Numbered from the stretch's first letter, positions 34,334 through 43,518 are shown. The stretch is DNA of 64,000 bases from Candidatus Melainabacteria bacterium (GCA_003153555.1 PLZS01000185.1:119458-183457), one strand, 5' to 3'. Translations and numbers: made by a program. The notes: generated by a model from the sequence alone, not told the origin.

Positions 34334-36091
34334 CTAAACATCGTCACCTGTGCGACCACCCGGCTTAATCGGCTCCAATTTGAATTCTTTAGGTTTGCCT
34401 GCAAGCCATGCAGCAGCTTCCTCTGCGGAGCGGGGACGCGATACAAAAGCGATGGTGCTGGTCTCCGCGTACGTGCTAGACAGATCCATAGTTCGCGGAA
34501 TCGCGGACAAACTCATCGGACTGGTGTCGCTAGCTGAAAGCGAGAATGCACGAGGCTTACGAGAAATGCCCGTTTCCGAATTGTGCTCAGCTGAGCCGAC
34601 GAAATCACGCCAATTGGAATGGCCAGCAATGTGTTCAACATCAATTTCTTTGCTGCCAGCCGCCAATGTTTCAACATAGCCATCGATGTTTGTCACCTTC
34701 CACGGGCCGGGCGACCGATAGCTGAAGCCCTTGCCGTCTGCGCCAACTGCCTCCCATGTTCTATCAGCATTGAAGGTCACTGTTTGATTCGGAACTGCGG
34801 GATCTTCGTAAACCCATTGTTTTGCAATCGCCTTCTGGTCTGCTTCCAACTGAGTGACTTCTTTCACCGCCAGTGGTTTCCCGCCGATTTCAACAGTTAT
34901 TGGCTTGCTGAACGAGAGGTAGTTGCTTTCATTCTTCAGCAGTGACGACCCATCAGGATAATTCACTTCCCATGGACCCTTCGTATTTCGGTCGTAGACT
35001 TTTCCGTCAGCTGTTTTGATCTGCCAGTCTAATTGAGGATTGTAACTGTCGTGAAAAAGGTGATTCTTCGTATATGTTGTTTCGTCACCAGCGTTAGGCA
35101 CGTCCTTATAAGTCCATTGTTGGTCACCGTTTTCCAGAGTTTTAAATTCCGGTTTATAAGAAGGAGGAGGAGGCACCTCAGCTTTTGTTGGCACATCGCT
35201 CGCTTTTTCCGGAGCCGGTGGCTCAGGCTTTGGCTCAACTCTCGCTTCTGAGGGACGAGCCGCGCCCAACTTTCCACCCAGGAAGGCGTTGGCTGCCGCC
35301 CAACCCAAGGATGTGCTCTCACCGTCGAGAAGGCTTGGCTGCTTGCCGTTCAGAGTCGTGTCCATCGAATAATAGGCATCACCACCAATAAATCCAGCGA
35401 TAGCATTGCGAGCCATGTTCTCAGCGGTCAGTGATGGAAAACGCGACGTAACTACGTCGCCCGCCTTTTGTGCATTCCGCCCGAGGAAATCTGCGGCAGA
35501 ACGCCCTGCATCCGAAGCCCAAGCGGGCGCAATCTCAGAAAGTTTATTGGCTGCCTTTTCACCATATCTCGAAACAGTATTAGTGATTGCGCCTTCAGGC
35601 AAGCGTCCCAGAAGTCGAGCGGATCCATCTAGCGCCATAAAGCCAGCGCCTTCAGCGACTCCGTGGTAGAAGCGATTCTTCATGCCTTCGCCCGGTTGCG
35701 TAGGATTGAAAGCAAAACCATCAACAAAGCCGGTTGTGCCCGATGTGGTCAAACTTTTTGCCAGGCTGTTCTCCGCCATAAGTGGTTTGATTTCAGCCGC
35801 TTCACCGAGCGCGCCGACACCTTTGCCCATCACTCGCGATAAAAGAACGATATCGGTCAACGTGCCTACCGCAGAGCCAGCAATATTGGCGGCCCTCATC
35901 GCTCCCGTCAGATTCCGCTCTGGATCTAATCTGACATCCACACCCGCAAGTTGCGCAACACCGTATAAGGGTCTGACCACACCAGCCTTCCAGGCAGAAG
36001 AGGCGAACTCACCCATCACATCCCCAACACCAGCTGAAGCACTGGCATTTTCCGAAGGCTGACTTATCGATGATGCTTCAAGTTTAGACAT
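34334..36091 (-). CDS. large Ala/Gly-rich module protein with C-terminal WxV-type repeats
   Basis: A 585-residue protein. The ATG at 36091 has AGGAG five bases upstream; the ORF extends to 36160. Residues ~10-260 are the Ala/Gly-rich helical module shared with the 622-residue protein at 12232-14100. A Pro/Lys/Glu-rich linker (~265-300) follows. The C-terminal part contains two copies of a beta unit (~300-375 and ~415-475), each with 'QW-x-Y-x-D', 'W-x-x-x-x-ADGK' and 'GPW-x-V-x-x-x-DG'. There is no signal peptide. I infer a multi-domain family with exchangeable C-termini; function unknown. Confidence 0.55.
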   Translation of the reverse strand: MSKLEASSISQPSENASASAGVGDVMGEFASSAWKAGVVRPLYGVAQLAGVDVRLDPERNLTGAMRAANIAGSAVGTLTDIVLLSRVMGKGVGALGEAAEIKPLMAENSLAKSLTTSGTTGFVDGFAFNPTQPGEGMKNRFYHGVAEGAGFMALDGSARLLGRLPEGAITNTVSRYGEKAANKLSEIAPAWASDAGRSAADFLGRNAQKAGDVVTSRFPSLTAENMARNAIAGFIGGDAYYSMDTTLNGKQPSLLDGESTSLGWAAANAFLGGKLGAARPSEARVEPKPEPPAPEKASDVPTKAEVPPPPSYKPEFKTLENGDQQWTYKDVPNAGDETTYTKNHLFHDSYNPQLDWQIKTADGKVYDRNTKGPWEVNYPDGSSLLKNESNYLSFSKPITVEIGGKPLAVKEVTQLEADQKAIAKQWVYEDPAVPNQTVTFNADRTWEAVGADGKGFSYRSPGPWKVTNIDGYVETLAAGSKEIDVEHIAGHSNWRDFVGSAEHNSETGISRKPRAFSLSASDTSPMSLSAIPRTMDLSSTYAETSTIAFVSRPRSAEEAAAWLAGKPKEFKLEPIKPGGRTGDDV

Positions 36092-36269
36092 GGGCACTCC
36101 TAGCGGGCTTTTAGGGAGGATTGCCAGTGACAATAGAGATTCATTGTTACCAAAACACAACCGTTTAGTGGAACACTTGATAGATATGGTCGTCCATATT
36201 GTTAATCAGAGGCGACAGACTTGTTATTCAACGCACGTGATGCGCGTAAAAGGCATTTGACGGAGTACC

Positions 36270-37379
36270 ATGTCGCCAAATAGAATTTCCTTTAAAAACA
36301 AATTGACAGCATTTTCAGCTTTAGCGCTTATGCATGGATCGGTTTGTTCTGCTAATTCTTCTTCAATTTATCTGCAGCAAGGAATAGCTGCTTATAACAG
36401 CGGAAACTATGCCGTGGCAGAGGCGGATTTAAAAATAGAAGTGAGCACTTCGCCAAACAATGCGCTTGCTCATTACTATCTCGGAAACACATATTTGCAG
36501 CTCAAACAAACCGTTGCTGCTTATGCAGAGTTTAAAAAAGGGTTGGAGCTGTCACCTGTTGGTCAGCTACATAACTACTGCTTGGTGGCTCTTGAAAGGA
36601 TGGAGGCGACGTGGCCAGAATTTACGAGGCCAACTGAGGTAGCCATACCATTTTTGAGCACCATGGAGCATATAGAAAAGCAAACCGGTGATACTTCTGA
36701 TAACCCGTTAGCCGCTCAAGCTCATGCTTACTTCGAAGCAAAAAGGAATCGTGACATGCAGAGAGCTTCTGCCGCGAATCCAGCTTTATTGGATACTTTT
36801 AAGAGAATCAAGACTCAAAGCGATATCGTCGAACAAAACATTGGTGCTGTAGGCAGAGCTGTCGCGAACGATTCCACTACTAACGGGCTGCTCGAAATAG
36901 ACGCACTCAAGCGGCAACGTGATCAAAAGATTGCGGCAATGAAAGCTTCGGGCACTCCTTGTACACAATCCGAAATTGACAAAGCGTGCGCTTTTTACAA
37001 TTCGAAAATCGCCGAAATTCAAGCTCGCCTTGAGGATTCGTACAAGATGCACCAAACTGATGCTGCGATAGAAACGAGGCATTTTCAAAATGATGTGCAC
37101 GACTTGACCGACCAATTGACTAGCACCAAATCGTTGCCGGGCACTCCTGTTCTTCAAGCCGCTGGAACATCGCTGTACACGCGGCAGTATGGAGATCCAA
37201 GCGGCACTCCAAAGAAAGAGAAACCTCCTGAAGAACTCGTCGCCACCCCAGAAACTCTTACTCTGGATGCCCATACCGCTCCGGGTAAATTCATTTACCG
37301 AACTACTAAACAACCTGGCACTGCTCCAAGTCGATTTGGGGCAGACCTAGACGTGCGCGGAACGTTCCTTAAGAAGTAG
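36270..37379 (+). CDS. exported TPR protein with coiled coil
   Basis: A 369-residue protein with signal peptide (~1-28, ends Cys-Ser-Ala-Asn). At least two TPR units follow at ~30-110 ('AAYNSGNYAVAEADLKIEV', 'ALAHYYLGNTYLQLKQ'). From ~185 to 285 a charged helical stretch contains 'INDALKRQRDQKI'-like heptads. The Pro/Thr-rich C-terminus looks unstructured. It could be a periplasmic scaffold. It is divergent from the large module protein, with a short A/T-rich promoter region between. Confidence 0.65.
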   Translation: MSPNRISFKNKLTAFSALALMHGSVCSANSSSIYLQQGIAAYNSGNYAVAEADLKIEVSTSPNNALAHYYLGNTYLQLKQTVAAYAEFKKGLELSPVGQLHNYCLVALERMEATWPEFTRPTEVAIPFLSTMEHIEKQTGDTSDNPLAAQAHAYFEAKRNRDMQRASAANPALLDTFKRIKTQSDIVEQNIGAVGRAVANDSTTNGLLEIDALKRQRDQKIAAMKASGTPCTQSEIDKACAFYNSKIAEIQARLEDSYKMHQTDAAIETRHFQNDVHDLTDQLTSTKSLPGTPVLQAAGTSLYTRQYGDPSGTPKKEKPPEELVATPETLTLDAHTAPGKFIYRTTKQPGTAPSRFGADLDVRGTFLKK

Positions 37380-37422
37380 CGTGTTTATTGAAATATATAA
37401 CGCCTGCAGAAATTCAAAAGGA

Positions 37423-38280
37423 CTAGTGTTCATTTTTGGTTAGCGTCGTTTGTTCATCCAACGCTAATCGATAAACATCTGATTTCTTCCAATGAAATTG
37501 ATCTGCGAGAAGAGCGGATACGTCCTTTACTGATCGTCCCGCATCGAACTCGGCGCGAATTGCCACTCGCACTTCATCTTCAGTCACTTGTACGGACTCA
37601 TCGCTTTCTGGCAGTCCCGCCACCACTAAAACGAACTCGCCTCGAATTTCCTCAGTTGCATATTTTTTGAGCATGAAGGAAATGGTGCCCCGCACAAACT
37701 CTTCATGCAATTTAGTAAGTTCTCGCGCCAGGCAAATTTGGCGGTCTCCAAAGACTTCCGACAACGCCGTCAAATTTTTTACGAGTTTATGCGGCGATAC
37801 ATAAAAAATAAGAGTGCGACTTTCCGTTCTCAACTCTTCTAGACGAGCTTTCTGCGCTGACAGTTTGTCTGGCAAAAATCCCTCAAAAACGAATTTATCG
37901 CACGGCAGTCCACTGCCAACCAGTGCCAATAAGAACGCACTGGGTCCGGGAAGTGGTATCACGGTCATTCCTAACGCAATTGCTTCACGCACAATTTGAT
38001 AGCCAGGATCCGAAATCAAAGGAGTGCCGGCGTCTGAGAGCAGAGCTACCGTGTGTCCTGCCTCTGCCGCCTGTCTTAGCGCCTCCAGCCTGTCAGCTTC
38101 ATTGTGTTCGTGGCAACTGACCATGTGTTTCTTCAAACCAAAATGGTTGAGTAGTTTGATTGTTACGCGTGTGTCTTCAGCCAATACGAAATTGGCACTT
38201 TCGATGGCACTGCGCGTACGTATTGTTAAGTCATCAAGGTTGCCAATTGGAGTGGCAACTATGAACAGGGTTCCTGACAT
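37423..38280 (-). CDS. rsmI: 16S rRNA (cytidine-1402-2'-O)-methyltransferase
   Basis: A 285-residue SAM-dependent methyltransferase (tetrapyrrole methylase fold) that methylates the ribose of C1402 in the 16S rRNA decoding centre. Clear motifs: 'LFIVATPIGNLDDLTIR' at the N-terminus, 'AEDTR', 'SDAGTPLISDPGY' (~residues 78-90) and 'PLPGPSAFLLALVGSGLP' (~105-122). The C-terminal helical part is normal. Single gene, divergent from the methyltransferase gene across an operator-like region. Confidence 0.96.
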   Translation of the reverse strand: MSGTLFIVATPIGNLDDLTIRTRSAIESANFVLAEDTRVTIKLLNHFGLKKHMVSCHEHNEADRLEALRQAAEAGHTVALLSDAGTPLISDPGYQIVREAIALGMTVIPLPGPSAFLLALVGSGLPCDKFVFEGFLPDKLSAQKARLEELRTESRTLIFYVSPHKLVKNLTALSEVFGDRQICLARELTKLHEEFVRGTISFMLKKYATEEIRGEFVLVVAGLPESDESVQVTEDEVRVAIRAEFDAGRSVKDVSALLADQFHWKKSDVYRLALDEQTTLTKNEH

Positions 38281-38389
38281 CTATCCGTCCGTTGTCATCA
38301 TCATGACTGCCTTTCAAAACACCAAATATATACGATTTCACCGTTTAAGCTAGCAAATGGATTTAGAGCTTCGGTTGAATTGACACATG

Positions 38390-38421
38390 TTATCTACAGG
38401 CTTTTCTACAGCTGTAGATAA
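38390..38421. promoter_or_regulatory. cluster of inverted CTACAG/CTGTAG half-sites
   Basis: TTATCTACAG (38390-38399) is mirrored by CTGTAGATAA (38412-38421), and an inner perfect 14-base palindrome TCTACAGCTGTAGA occupies 38405-38418. Three half-sites therefore sit in one helical face. A TTGACA (38380-38385) lies just upstream. The site is between divergent rsmI and the DNA methyltransferase gene, about 140 bases before the latter, and is likely a regulator's operator. Confidence 0.5.
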
Positions 38422-38556
38422 TTTAATACCGTAGTTTAACGGCACCAACTTGTATTCTGAACTCAAATCGTTCAATGCTGATGTCGCAATGGTTTGCTGT
38501 GAGCTTCCTGAAAACTGAATGCCTGTAAAGCTGCGGCCTTGCGTGTACATGGAATA

Positions 38557-40809
38557 ATGATCAGAGTGAAAAGCTCAACCGCGCGCCAAGGCCCTGAAAA
38601 AAAACTTTCCAGTATCTTCAGGCAGCTGAGGCTGACTGCGACCGATGTAATACTTTGTTACGGCAGCAATCGATCGTGCCTGCGAGAAGATATTCGTCAT
38701 GCGGATCATGTCTGCGAACTATCAGAAGAATATGCTTTTCGTGCCATTTGTTTGTGGCTAGTCACCACATATGGTTCATCCGCATACAGCCCGTCTATTC
38801 AGTCGGATTTGGCACACGTTGCAAACAACTTGTCTGAAGCCTTTACGACATCAGGCGAATATCCTTTCGCCAGTGATCTTCCCGATCAGTCGTTCAAACG
38901 CTTCTACGAGAGCGCACTACCGCTGCTGGATGGTTGTCTTGAGCACATTGAGATCTTAGGTTCTCTATACGAGCACATTCATAAGTTTCCGCTTTACATA
39001 GATGATGATGGAAATTTTGATATTCCAACTCATATACAGCAGAAGGATAAACGACGTCTAGCAGGGCAGTTCTATACGCCTGCCCAGATAGTTGATTATT
39101 GTTTTGAGCGGGCTGTCGGTGCAGAAGAAGATAAGTTCATTATTGCGCTTAAATCGTTTATACAGCAGCCTGGAGATCGGCTTGCAGAGTCGAACAACGT
39201 GACGTCTTCACTTTTCCCTAATATTCTGGACCCGTCTTGCGGCACGGGCAATTTTTTGCTAGGCGCGATCAGATTGATAAAAAAGCACAGCCTGAGTGGC
39301 AATCACAAGCAGCTAATCAATACGATCGGAGCTTGTTTGTATGGCTTGGAGATAGATGGACGGGCTGCATCAATAGCGCGTGTGAGTATCATGCTTGCGC
39401 TGGTGGACTGTTGGTTGGGATTGGAGGCTTTTGAACTTAAGCCCCACATTCTCTTCCTGTTGAATAACTTGCGTTTGCACATTAGGAACGTTGACACGTT
39501 GTACGCGGCACCAGAGGAATCGGACTCAAACACTGAGAATTGGGTTTCCCGACCCAGGCAGTTCATGCTCGTAATAACCAATCCGCCTTATCTCAGTTTT
39601 GGTGCAAGGAATCAACCTAAGCTTATAGAAAGTGCCACCGCTTATTTACGTCGAAAGTATCCAAACTCGGCAGAGTATAAAATCCGCATTCACTCAATTT
39701 TTCAGGAAATCGCTTTGCGCTATGCAAACTTTGAGGGAATTGCCACTTTGCTTATACCAGACGGTTTCTTGACCGGTGGGTATTACAAGAAATTGAGACA
39801 AATGCTGTTAGCCAAGTCTCAATTATATTCATTTGCTGAGCTTCCGGCTGATACCGTACCCGGTGCTGTAGTGGGAAGATGGTGTGTTGCAAGTTATAAG
39901 AGGACTGTCGGTCACGAGTTGGACTATTCAGTAGATCTTTATTCACATATTGAAGGACAATCACTGGTTTATAGCCTACCTAAGTCGGCGTTGGTTTCTC
40001 GAGATCAAAGTCGGTTTCGCTTGGTGTTCAATTCGATCGATGAAAAATTGTGTGCACTGATCGACAGTCTGAGCCCGCTTTCCACTGAATTTCAGGGACG
40101 CACGGGTATCCGAGCGCTGAGCGGACAAAGCTCGATTATTGCCAACGAGCCTCGGGGAGTCAACTGGCGGCGAGGGATAAAGTCTGGCTCATCAGTGCAA
40201 CCGCATGTGGTGACATGGAATGGTGTCTGGCTTCACGTTGATGCGAGCCTTTTACACAGAGGAGGCTTTGACTCGCAAGTAATTGAAAATCCAAAGATCC
40301 TAATTAGACAAACCGGCGATCGCTTGATTGCCGCTTATGATGCTTCCGCTCTTTATCATCTGAATAATGTTCATAGTCTCAGCCCACGAATTTCTTCAAC
40401 TCTTAGTTTGCACTTTATCGATGGTTTGCTGAATTCCAGCTTTTGGCTATATCTGTATCGACTCAAAACGAGAGAACAAGGGCGGGCATTGGCCCAAATA
40501 GATATTGAAACGCTCGAGTCGATGCCGTTGCCGAGTCGGAATGCAACCATCGAAGGTCAGATTTCTGCTTTGACACGGCTATATAGAACGATGGATTCGT
40601 CGTCTCAGTCAGACATTCAGAAGCGCATCCCAAACGCGATCGATAAACTTGTTTACGACATCTACTGCTTAGATGAAGCGGTAGTGAAACAAATAGAGGG
40701 CGGCTGTGGGAAACTTACCGACAGCCGAGTCGTATTGCCAACGGCAAAAGAGATACTCTCCTTGCAAAATCTAGCTCCTAATTCTGAAGAGGTTGTATGT
40801 CATTCGTGA
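38557..40809 (+). CDS. N6-adenine DNA methyltransferase (Eco57I/Type IIG-like), solitary
   Basis: About 750 residues. A helical N-terminal ~150 residues precedes 'GQFYTPAQIVDYCFERA'. The SAM site is 'LDPSCGTGNFLLGA' (~residue 230) and the catalytic motif is 'ITNPPYLSFGA' (~345), of the NPPY adenine class. Thereafter comes a target-recognition region (~500-670) with TaqI/Eco57I-like strands, e.g. 'ENPKILIRQTGDR'. I see no PD-ExK or other nuclease motif at the N-terminus and no restriction gene beside it. It may be an orphan methylase or the remnant of a restriction-modification system. ATG 38557 is preferred over TTG 38539. Confidence 0.8.
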   Translation: MIRVKSSTARQGPEKKLSSIFRQLRLTATDVILCYGSNRSCLREDIRHADHVCELSEEYAFRAICLWLVTTYGSSAYSPSIQSDLAHVANNLSEAFTTSGEYPFASDLPDQSFKRFYESALPLLDGCLEHIEILGSLYEHIHKFPLYIDDDGNFDIPTHIQQKDKRRLAGQFYTPAQIVDYCFERAVGAEEDKFIIALKSFIQQPGDRLAESNNVTSSLFPNILDPSCGTGNFLLGAIRLIKKHSLSGNHKQLINTIGACLYGLEIDGRAASIARVSIMLALVDCWLGLEAFELKPHILFLLNNLRLHIRNVDTLYAAPEESDSNTENWVSRPRQFMLVITNPPYLSFGARNQPKLIESATAYLRRKYPNSAEYKIRIHSIFQEIALRYANFEGIATLLIPDGFLTGGYYKKLRQMLLAKSQLYSFAELPADTVPGAVVGRWCVASYKRTVGHELDYSVDLYSHIEGQSLVYSLPKSALVSRDQSRFRLVFNSIDEKLCALIDSLSPLSTEFQGRTGIRALSGQSSIIANEPRGVNWRRGIKSGSSVQPHVVTWNGVWLHVDASLLHRGGFDSQVIENPKILIRQTGDRLIAAYDASALYHLNNVHSLSPRISSTLSLHFIDGLLNSSFWLYLYRLKTREQGRALAQIDIETLESMPLPSRNATIEGQISALTRLYRTMDSSSQSDIQKRIPNAIDKLVYDIYCLDEAVVKQIEGGCGKLTDSRVVLPTAKEILSLQNLAPNSEEVVCHS

Positions 40810-40859
40810 GTCGCTGTGCTCAGCGGCGCGGCTGCGCAACAGCTGAGACAGATCGTTTA

Positions 40860-42233
40860 ATGCTGGCGAGGATGTCGGCGCTACCACGTATTCGATCCAC
40901 TGTCATGTTTTTGCTTGTTGCGCTCGCCTGTTTAGCTAACTTTGTGGAAAGCTCGGCCGTGTCAGCTTTCCCGATGACCAAGGACAAGCTGATGAAGCCA
41001 TTCGGCAAGGAAAAACTTCCTCCCCCGATAGTGATTCGAGACAAGTGGGCTGTTCTGATCGGATTGACCAAGTATCAAGACAGCAAAATAGCACCGCTCA
41101 AACATACAACGGCCAATTTAGCCTTGCTCACTAAGGTGATGAAAGATCCAAACGGCGGACGGTTTGCTGATGATCACATCACCACCCTGTTCGACGTTCA
41201 GGCGACAAAAAAATACGCTGAATATCTGCTTACGGAAGGCTGGCTAATTAAAAAGGCGCTGCCGAATGATTTGATTCTGCTTTATGTTTGTGGTCGAGCC
41301 TCGTTTACCGAAGATGATGCCATTCTTTTTACATATGAATCGGTCGCCAACTCCCCCGCCACAACAGGATTGTCTCTTAATGCATTGCTGGCAGAAATTC
41401 ACAGACGAACACAGAGCAAGAACATTGTTTGTATCGCCGATCTCTCACCTTTGATGGAAAGCCCCACAGTGCCAAGAGGGATCTGGCAAAACATCGCCAA
41501 TGCTGCAAAAGTCACTATCCTGGCCGCAAGCGTGCCTGGGCAGCCGTCTTATCAGTCGAACACGATGGGCAGTACTCTTTTTACTCGTTATTTTGCGGAT
41601 GGATTGCAAGTTGGCGGTGGGGCTATGAGTCTGAATGACATTGCCCAATATGTTTGCCAGAGCACAGAGGCGGACGCGCGGAGCCAGTTACAAAAGGAGC
41701 AGCGTCCCCAGTTTGTACTCCTGCCTGAAAATAGAGAATTTGGCGCTGTTGCGATCGGGGTGCCAATAAAGAGCAGCCCTAACAGCCAAAGCCGAGTTGC
41801 TTTCGGGCATCCAATGGATTCGTTGGCATTATCTCGTCCCGACCTGATGCCTCACGCACCAAGACCAGCAACGGTAACATCTAGAGTTGTCGAAGGCGCC
41901 AAAAACATTGCCAAGAAAGAAGAACCCGAGGATGACGACGATTCGGTCCAAGATGTCGATTTTTCCGGCTATATGACCAAGATGAAAAAGGATATTCAAG
42001 CCAAATGGAAACCTCCTAAAGGTATTGAGCAAAGAAAAGTGGTTGTCGTTTTCACTATTAATAGAGACGGGTCAATCACGGAAGGCAGTGTTGTGGATTC
42101 AAGCGGAGTCGACAGCATCGACAAGTCAGCATTAGATGCGCTTAATGATGCTTCCCCAATCGATCCACTCCCCAAAGGTGCACCCAAATCTGTGCAAATC
42201 CGCTACCAGTTTGACTGGCGAGTTAGCCACTAG
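40860..42233 (+). CDS. exported caspase-like pseudoenzyme fused to a TonB-type C-terminal domain
   Basis: About 457 residues from the ATG at 40860. An N-terminal membrane or signal segment ('FLLVALACLANFVESSAVSA') leads to a caspase (C14) fold at ~60-290: 'DKWAVLIGLTKYQD', 'GGRFADDHITTL', and 'TLFTRYFADGL' near its end. The catalytic His position (normally Y-x-SGHG) reads 'YVCGRAS' and the Cys position (normally D-x-C-x-S) reads 'IADLSPLM', so both residues are lost. The last ~85 residues are a TonB_C-like domain ('MKKDIQAKW', 'VVVFTINRDGSI'). The ORF runs back to 40797, overlapping the methyltransferase by 13 bases. Role probably binding, not proteolysis. Confidence 0.65.
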   Translation: MLARMSALPRIRSTVMFLLVALACLANFVESSAVSAFPMTKDKLMKPFGKEKLPPPIVIRDKWAVLIGLTKYQDSKIAPLKHTTANLALLTKVMKDPNGGRFADDHITTLFDVQATKKYAEYLLTEGWLIKKALPNDLILLYVCGRASFTEDDAILFTYESVANSPATTGLSLNALLAEIHRRTQSKNIVCIADLSPLMESPTVPRGIWQNIANAAKVTILAASVPGQPSYQSNTMGSTLFTRYFADGLQVGGGAMSLNDIAQYVCQSTEADARSQLQKEQRPQFVLLPENREFGAVAIGVPIKSSPNSQSRVAFGHPMDSLALSRPDLMPHAPRPATVTSRVVEGAKNIAKKEEPEDDDDSVQDVDFSGYMTKMKKDIQAKWKPPKGIEQRKVVVVFTINRDGSITEGSVVDSSGVDSIDKSALDALNDASPIDPLPKGAPKSVQIRYQFDWRVSH

Positions 42234-42236
42234 AAT

Positions 42237-42256
42237 TTCAACCGATATCGGTTAAA
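42237..42256. repeat. dispersed 20-base palindromic motif, copy 2
   Basis: TTCAACCGATATCGGTTAAA, differing at one base from 15911-15930; here the core AACCGATATCGGTT is a perfect palindrome. It begins four bases after the stop of the caspase-like gene. Function unknown; possible operator, terminator part or site-specific protein target. Confidence 0.55.
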
Positions 42257-42506
42257 GTTTTAGACTGGAGTGCAGCTTCCAGCCCCAGCCCAACTCGTTG
42301 TTTAAAGTGTGATCGCTTTAATACAGCACTACGTATTAACCACATAGACGGTGCCCCGCCCGGGTCGTATATTGGTATCAAGCTCAAAGGTTGAAGAACT
42401 GGCAAGCCCTGGAAGAAATTGACGGTGCGCCGCCAGTTACTAGAAACCAAAGAGACCCACTGAACCCAGAATCCCCTGTCTGGACTAGGAGTAACCACGA
42501 AATACG

Positions 42507-42875
42507 ATGGCGGACATACATCCAGAACGAGAGAAGCAGCCAGATCCAGACAAAATTGTTGGAGATGCTGCAAACATTCAATTACACAATGATGTAAAAT
42601 TCACTCCGATAACAACCGCAAGAACTACGGACAATTCTGGTCCTAGCGAACAACTTGCATTCAACGGTGGCGAAAAGGGTTTTGAAGCGATGGACCCTGC
42701 CGAATTTGGAGCGAAGCGCGGCGCCGCCTTTAAAGCTTTACCTCCTGGCGGACCGGGCGTTATAGGTTGTCAGTACGAGGTGCATGACGCCGCAAACTTC
42801 CTTGTAGCGCAAAATGAACGACAGGGAATAAACATTCCTCAAGTGCCAGAAATGGTAAAGGCGCTTTCTGCGTGA
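42507..42875 (+). CDS. hypothetical small protein
   Basis: A 122-residue hydrophilic protein, with a disordered-looking first half and a 'GFEAMDPAEFGAKRGAAFKAL' segment (shortened use) that could be an amphipathic helix. The last part ends 'VPEMVKALSA'. No signal peptide, membrane span or known motif. The ATG overlaps a spurious upstream frame. Followed 9 bases later by another small ORF, so the two may form an operon. Not recognised. Confidence 0.45.
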   Translation: MADIHPEREKQPDPDKIVGDAANIQLHNDVKFTPITTARTTDNSGPSEQLAFNGGEKGFEAMDPAEFGAKRGAAFKALPPGGPGVIGCQYEVHDAANFLVAQNERQGINIPQVPEMVKALSA

Positions 42876-42884
42876 CGGTGTAGT

Positions 42885-43076
42885 GTGAATAGTCAGCAGA
42901 GTCACTTTAATTTGGGCGATGATGAAATTCGTGAGCGAAGCTCGCGTGCGGTTCCTGAACAAGAATCCAACACGCAAATCGAGGCAAAATTTTTTCTTGG
43001 ACCTGATGAAAACGGACCAAATGCGGCCAAGCGGTTCAACGATTTGATTGCCAAGACGCTGAAGCTGCAAGAATAA
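42885..43076 (+). CDS. hypothetical 63-residue protein
   Basis: A GTG start at 42885, nine bases after the previous stop. Highly charged and helical ('DDEIRERSSRAVPEQE', 'AAKRFNDLIAKTLKLQE'). No known family. It is supported mainly by its position between a coding-looking neighbour and a good terminator. Confidence 0.4.
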   Translation: MNSQQSHFNLGDDEIRERSSRAVPEQESNTQIEAKFFLGPDENGPNAAKRFNDLIAKTLKLQE

Positions 43077-43106
43077 GCTGGTTAGCTTAACAATTTGTTC
43101 TTCCCG

Positions 43107-43137
43107 AAACCTGCTTCTGAAGCGGGTTTTTGAATTT
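43107..43137 (+). terminator. rho-independent terminator before rpsT
   Basis: AAACCTGCTTC (43107-43117) and GAAGCGGGTTT (43119-43129) form a stem with one G-T pair, followed by TTTTTGAATTTTT. It ends the two-gene hypothetical unit. Confidence 0.75.
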
Positions 43138-43242
43138 TTAGCCCTTTTTGAATTAGGGTTAAACGCCCGGCTGGGCAACCTTTGGGGCTGTGTATGTTAA
43201 ACTACACACCCGTTGACGTCATCCATAAGTCGGAAATTTATC

Positions 43243-43518
43243 GTGCCTAACATCAAATCAGCCATCAAACGTGTCGAAGTCGCAGAACGCAATCGTGTGC
43301 GCAACAAATCCTGGAAATCAGCTGTTCGAACCGTTCGAAATGAACTAGCAGAGTCAGTCAAAACAGGCGATCCAAAGAAAGCATCCACCTCGCTTCACAA
43401 GGCCTATCAAATAATTGATAAGGCTGTGACCAAGGGCGTTCTGCACAAAAACTCGGCAGCTCGCAAAAAATCGAGAATGGCGGCGCAAGTACTCAAACTT
43501 AGCAGCAAGTCAGCTTAG
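43243..43518 (+). CDS. rpsT: 30S ribosomal protein bS20
   Basis: A 91-residue basic helical protein that binds 16S rRNA early in 30S assembly. The GTG at 43243 gives the classical N-terminus Met-Pro-Asn-Ile-Lys-Ser-Ala-Ile-Lys-Arg-Val. The upstream ORF extension (to 43213) is not conserved. 'HKNSAARKKSRM' near the end is diagnostic. Length is normal. Confidence 0.96.
   Translation: MPNIKSAIKRVEVAERNRVRNKSWKSAVRTVRNELAESVKTGDPKKASTSLHKAYQIIDKAVTKGVLHKNSAARKKSRMAAQVLKLSSKSA

Noticed and set aside
36786-37313. 175-codon minus-strand ORF
   Set aside because: Antisense shadow of an exported TPR protein with a clear signal peptide.
38557-42233. Two-gene defence system (methyltransferase plus caspase)
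   Set aside because: The caspase-like protein has an export signal and lost its catalytic residues, and the apparent 13-base overlap depends on an unlikely start; co-function is not supported.
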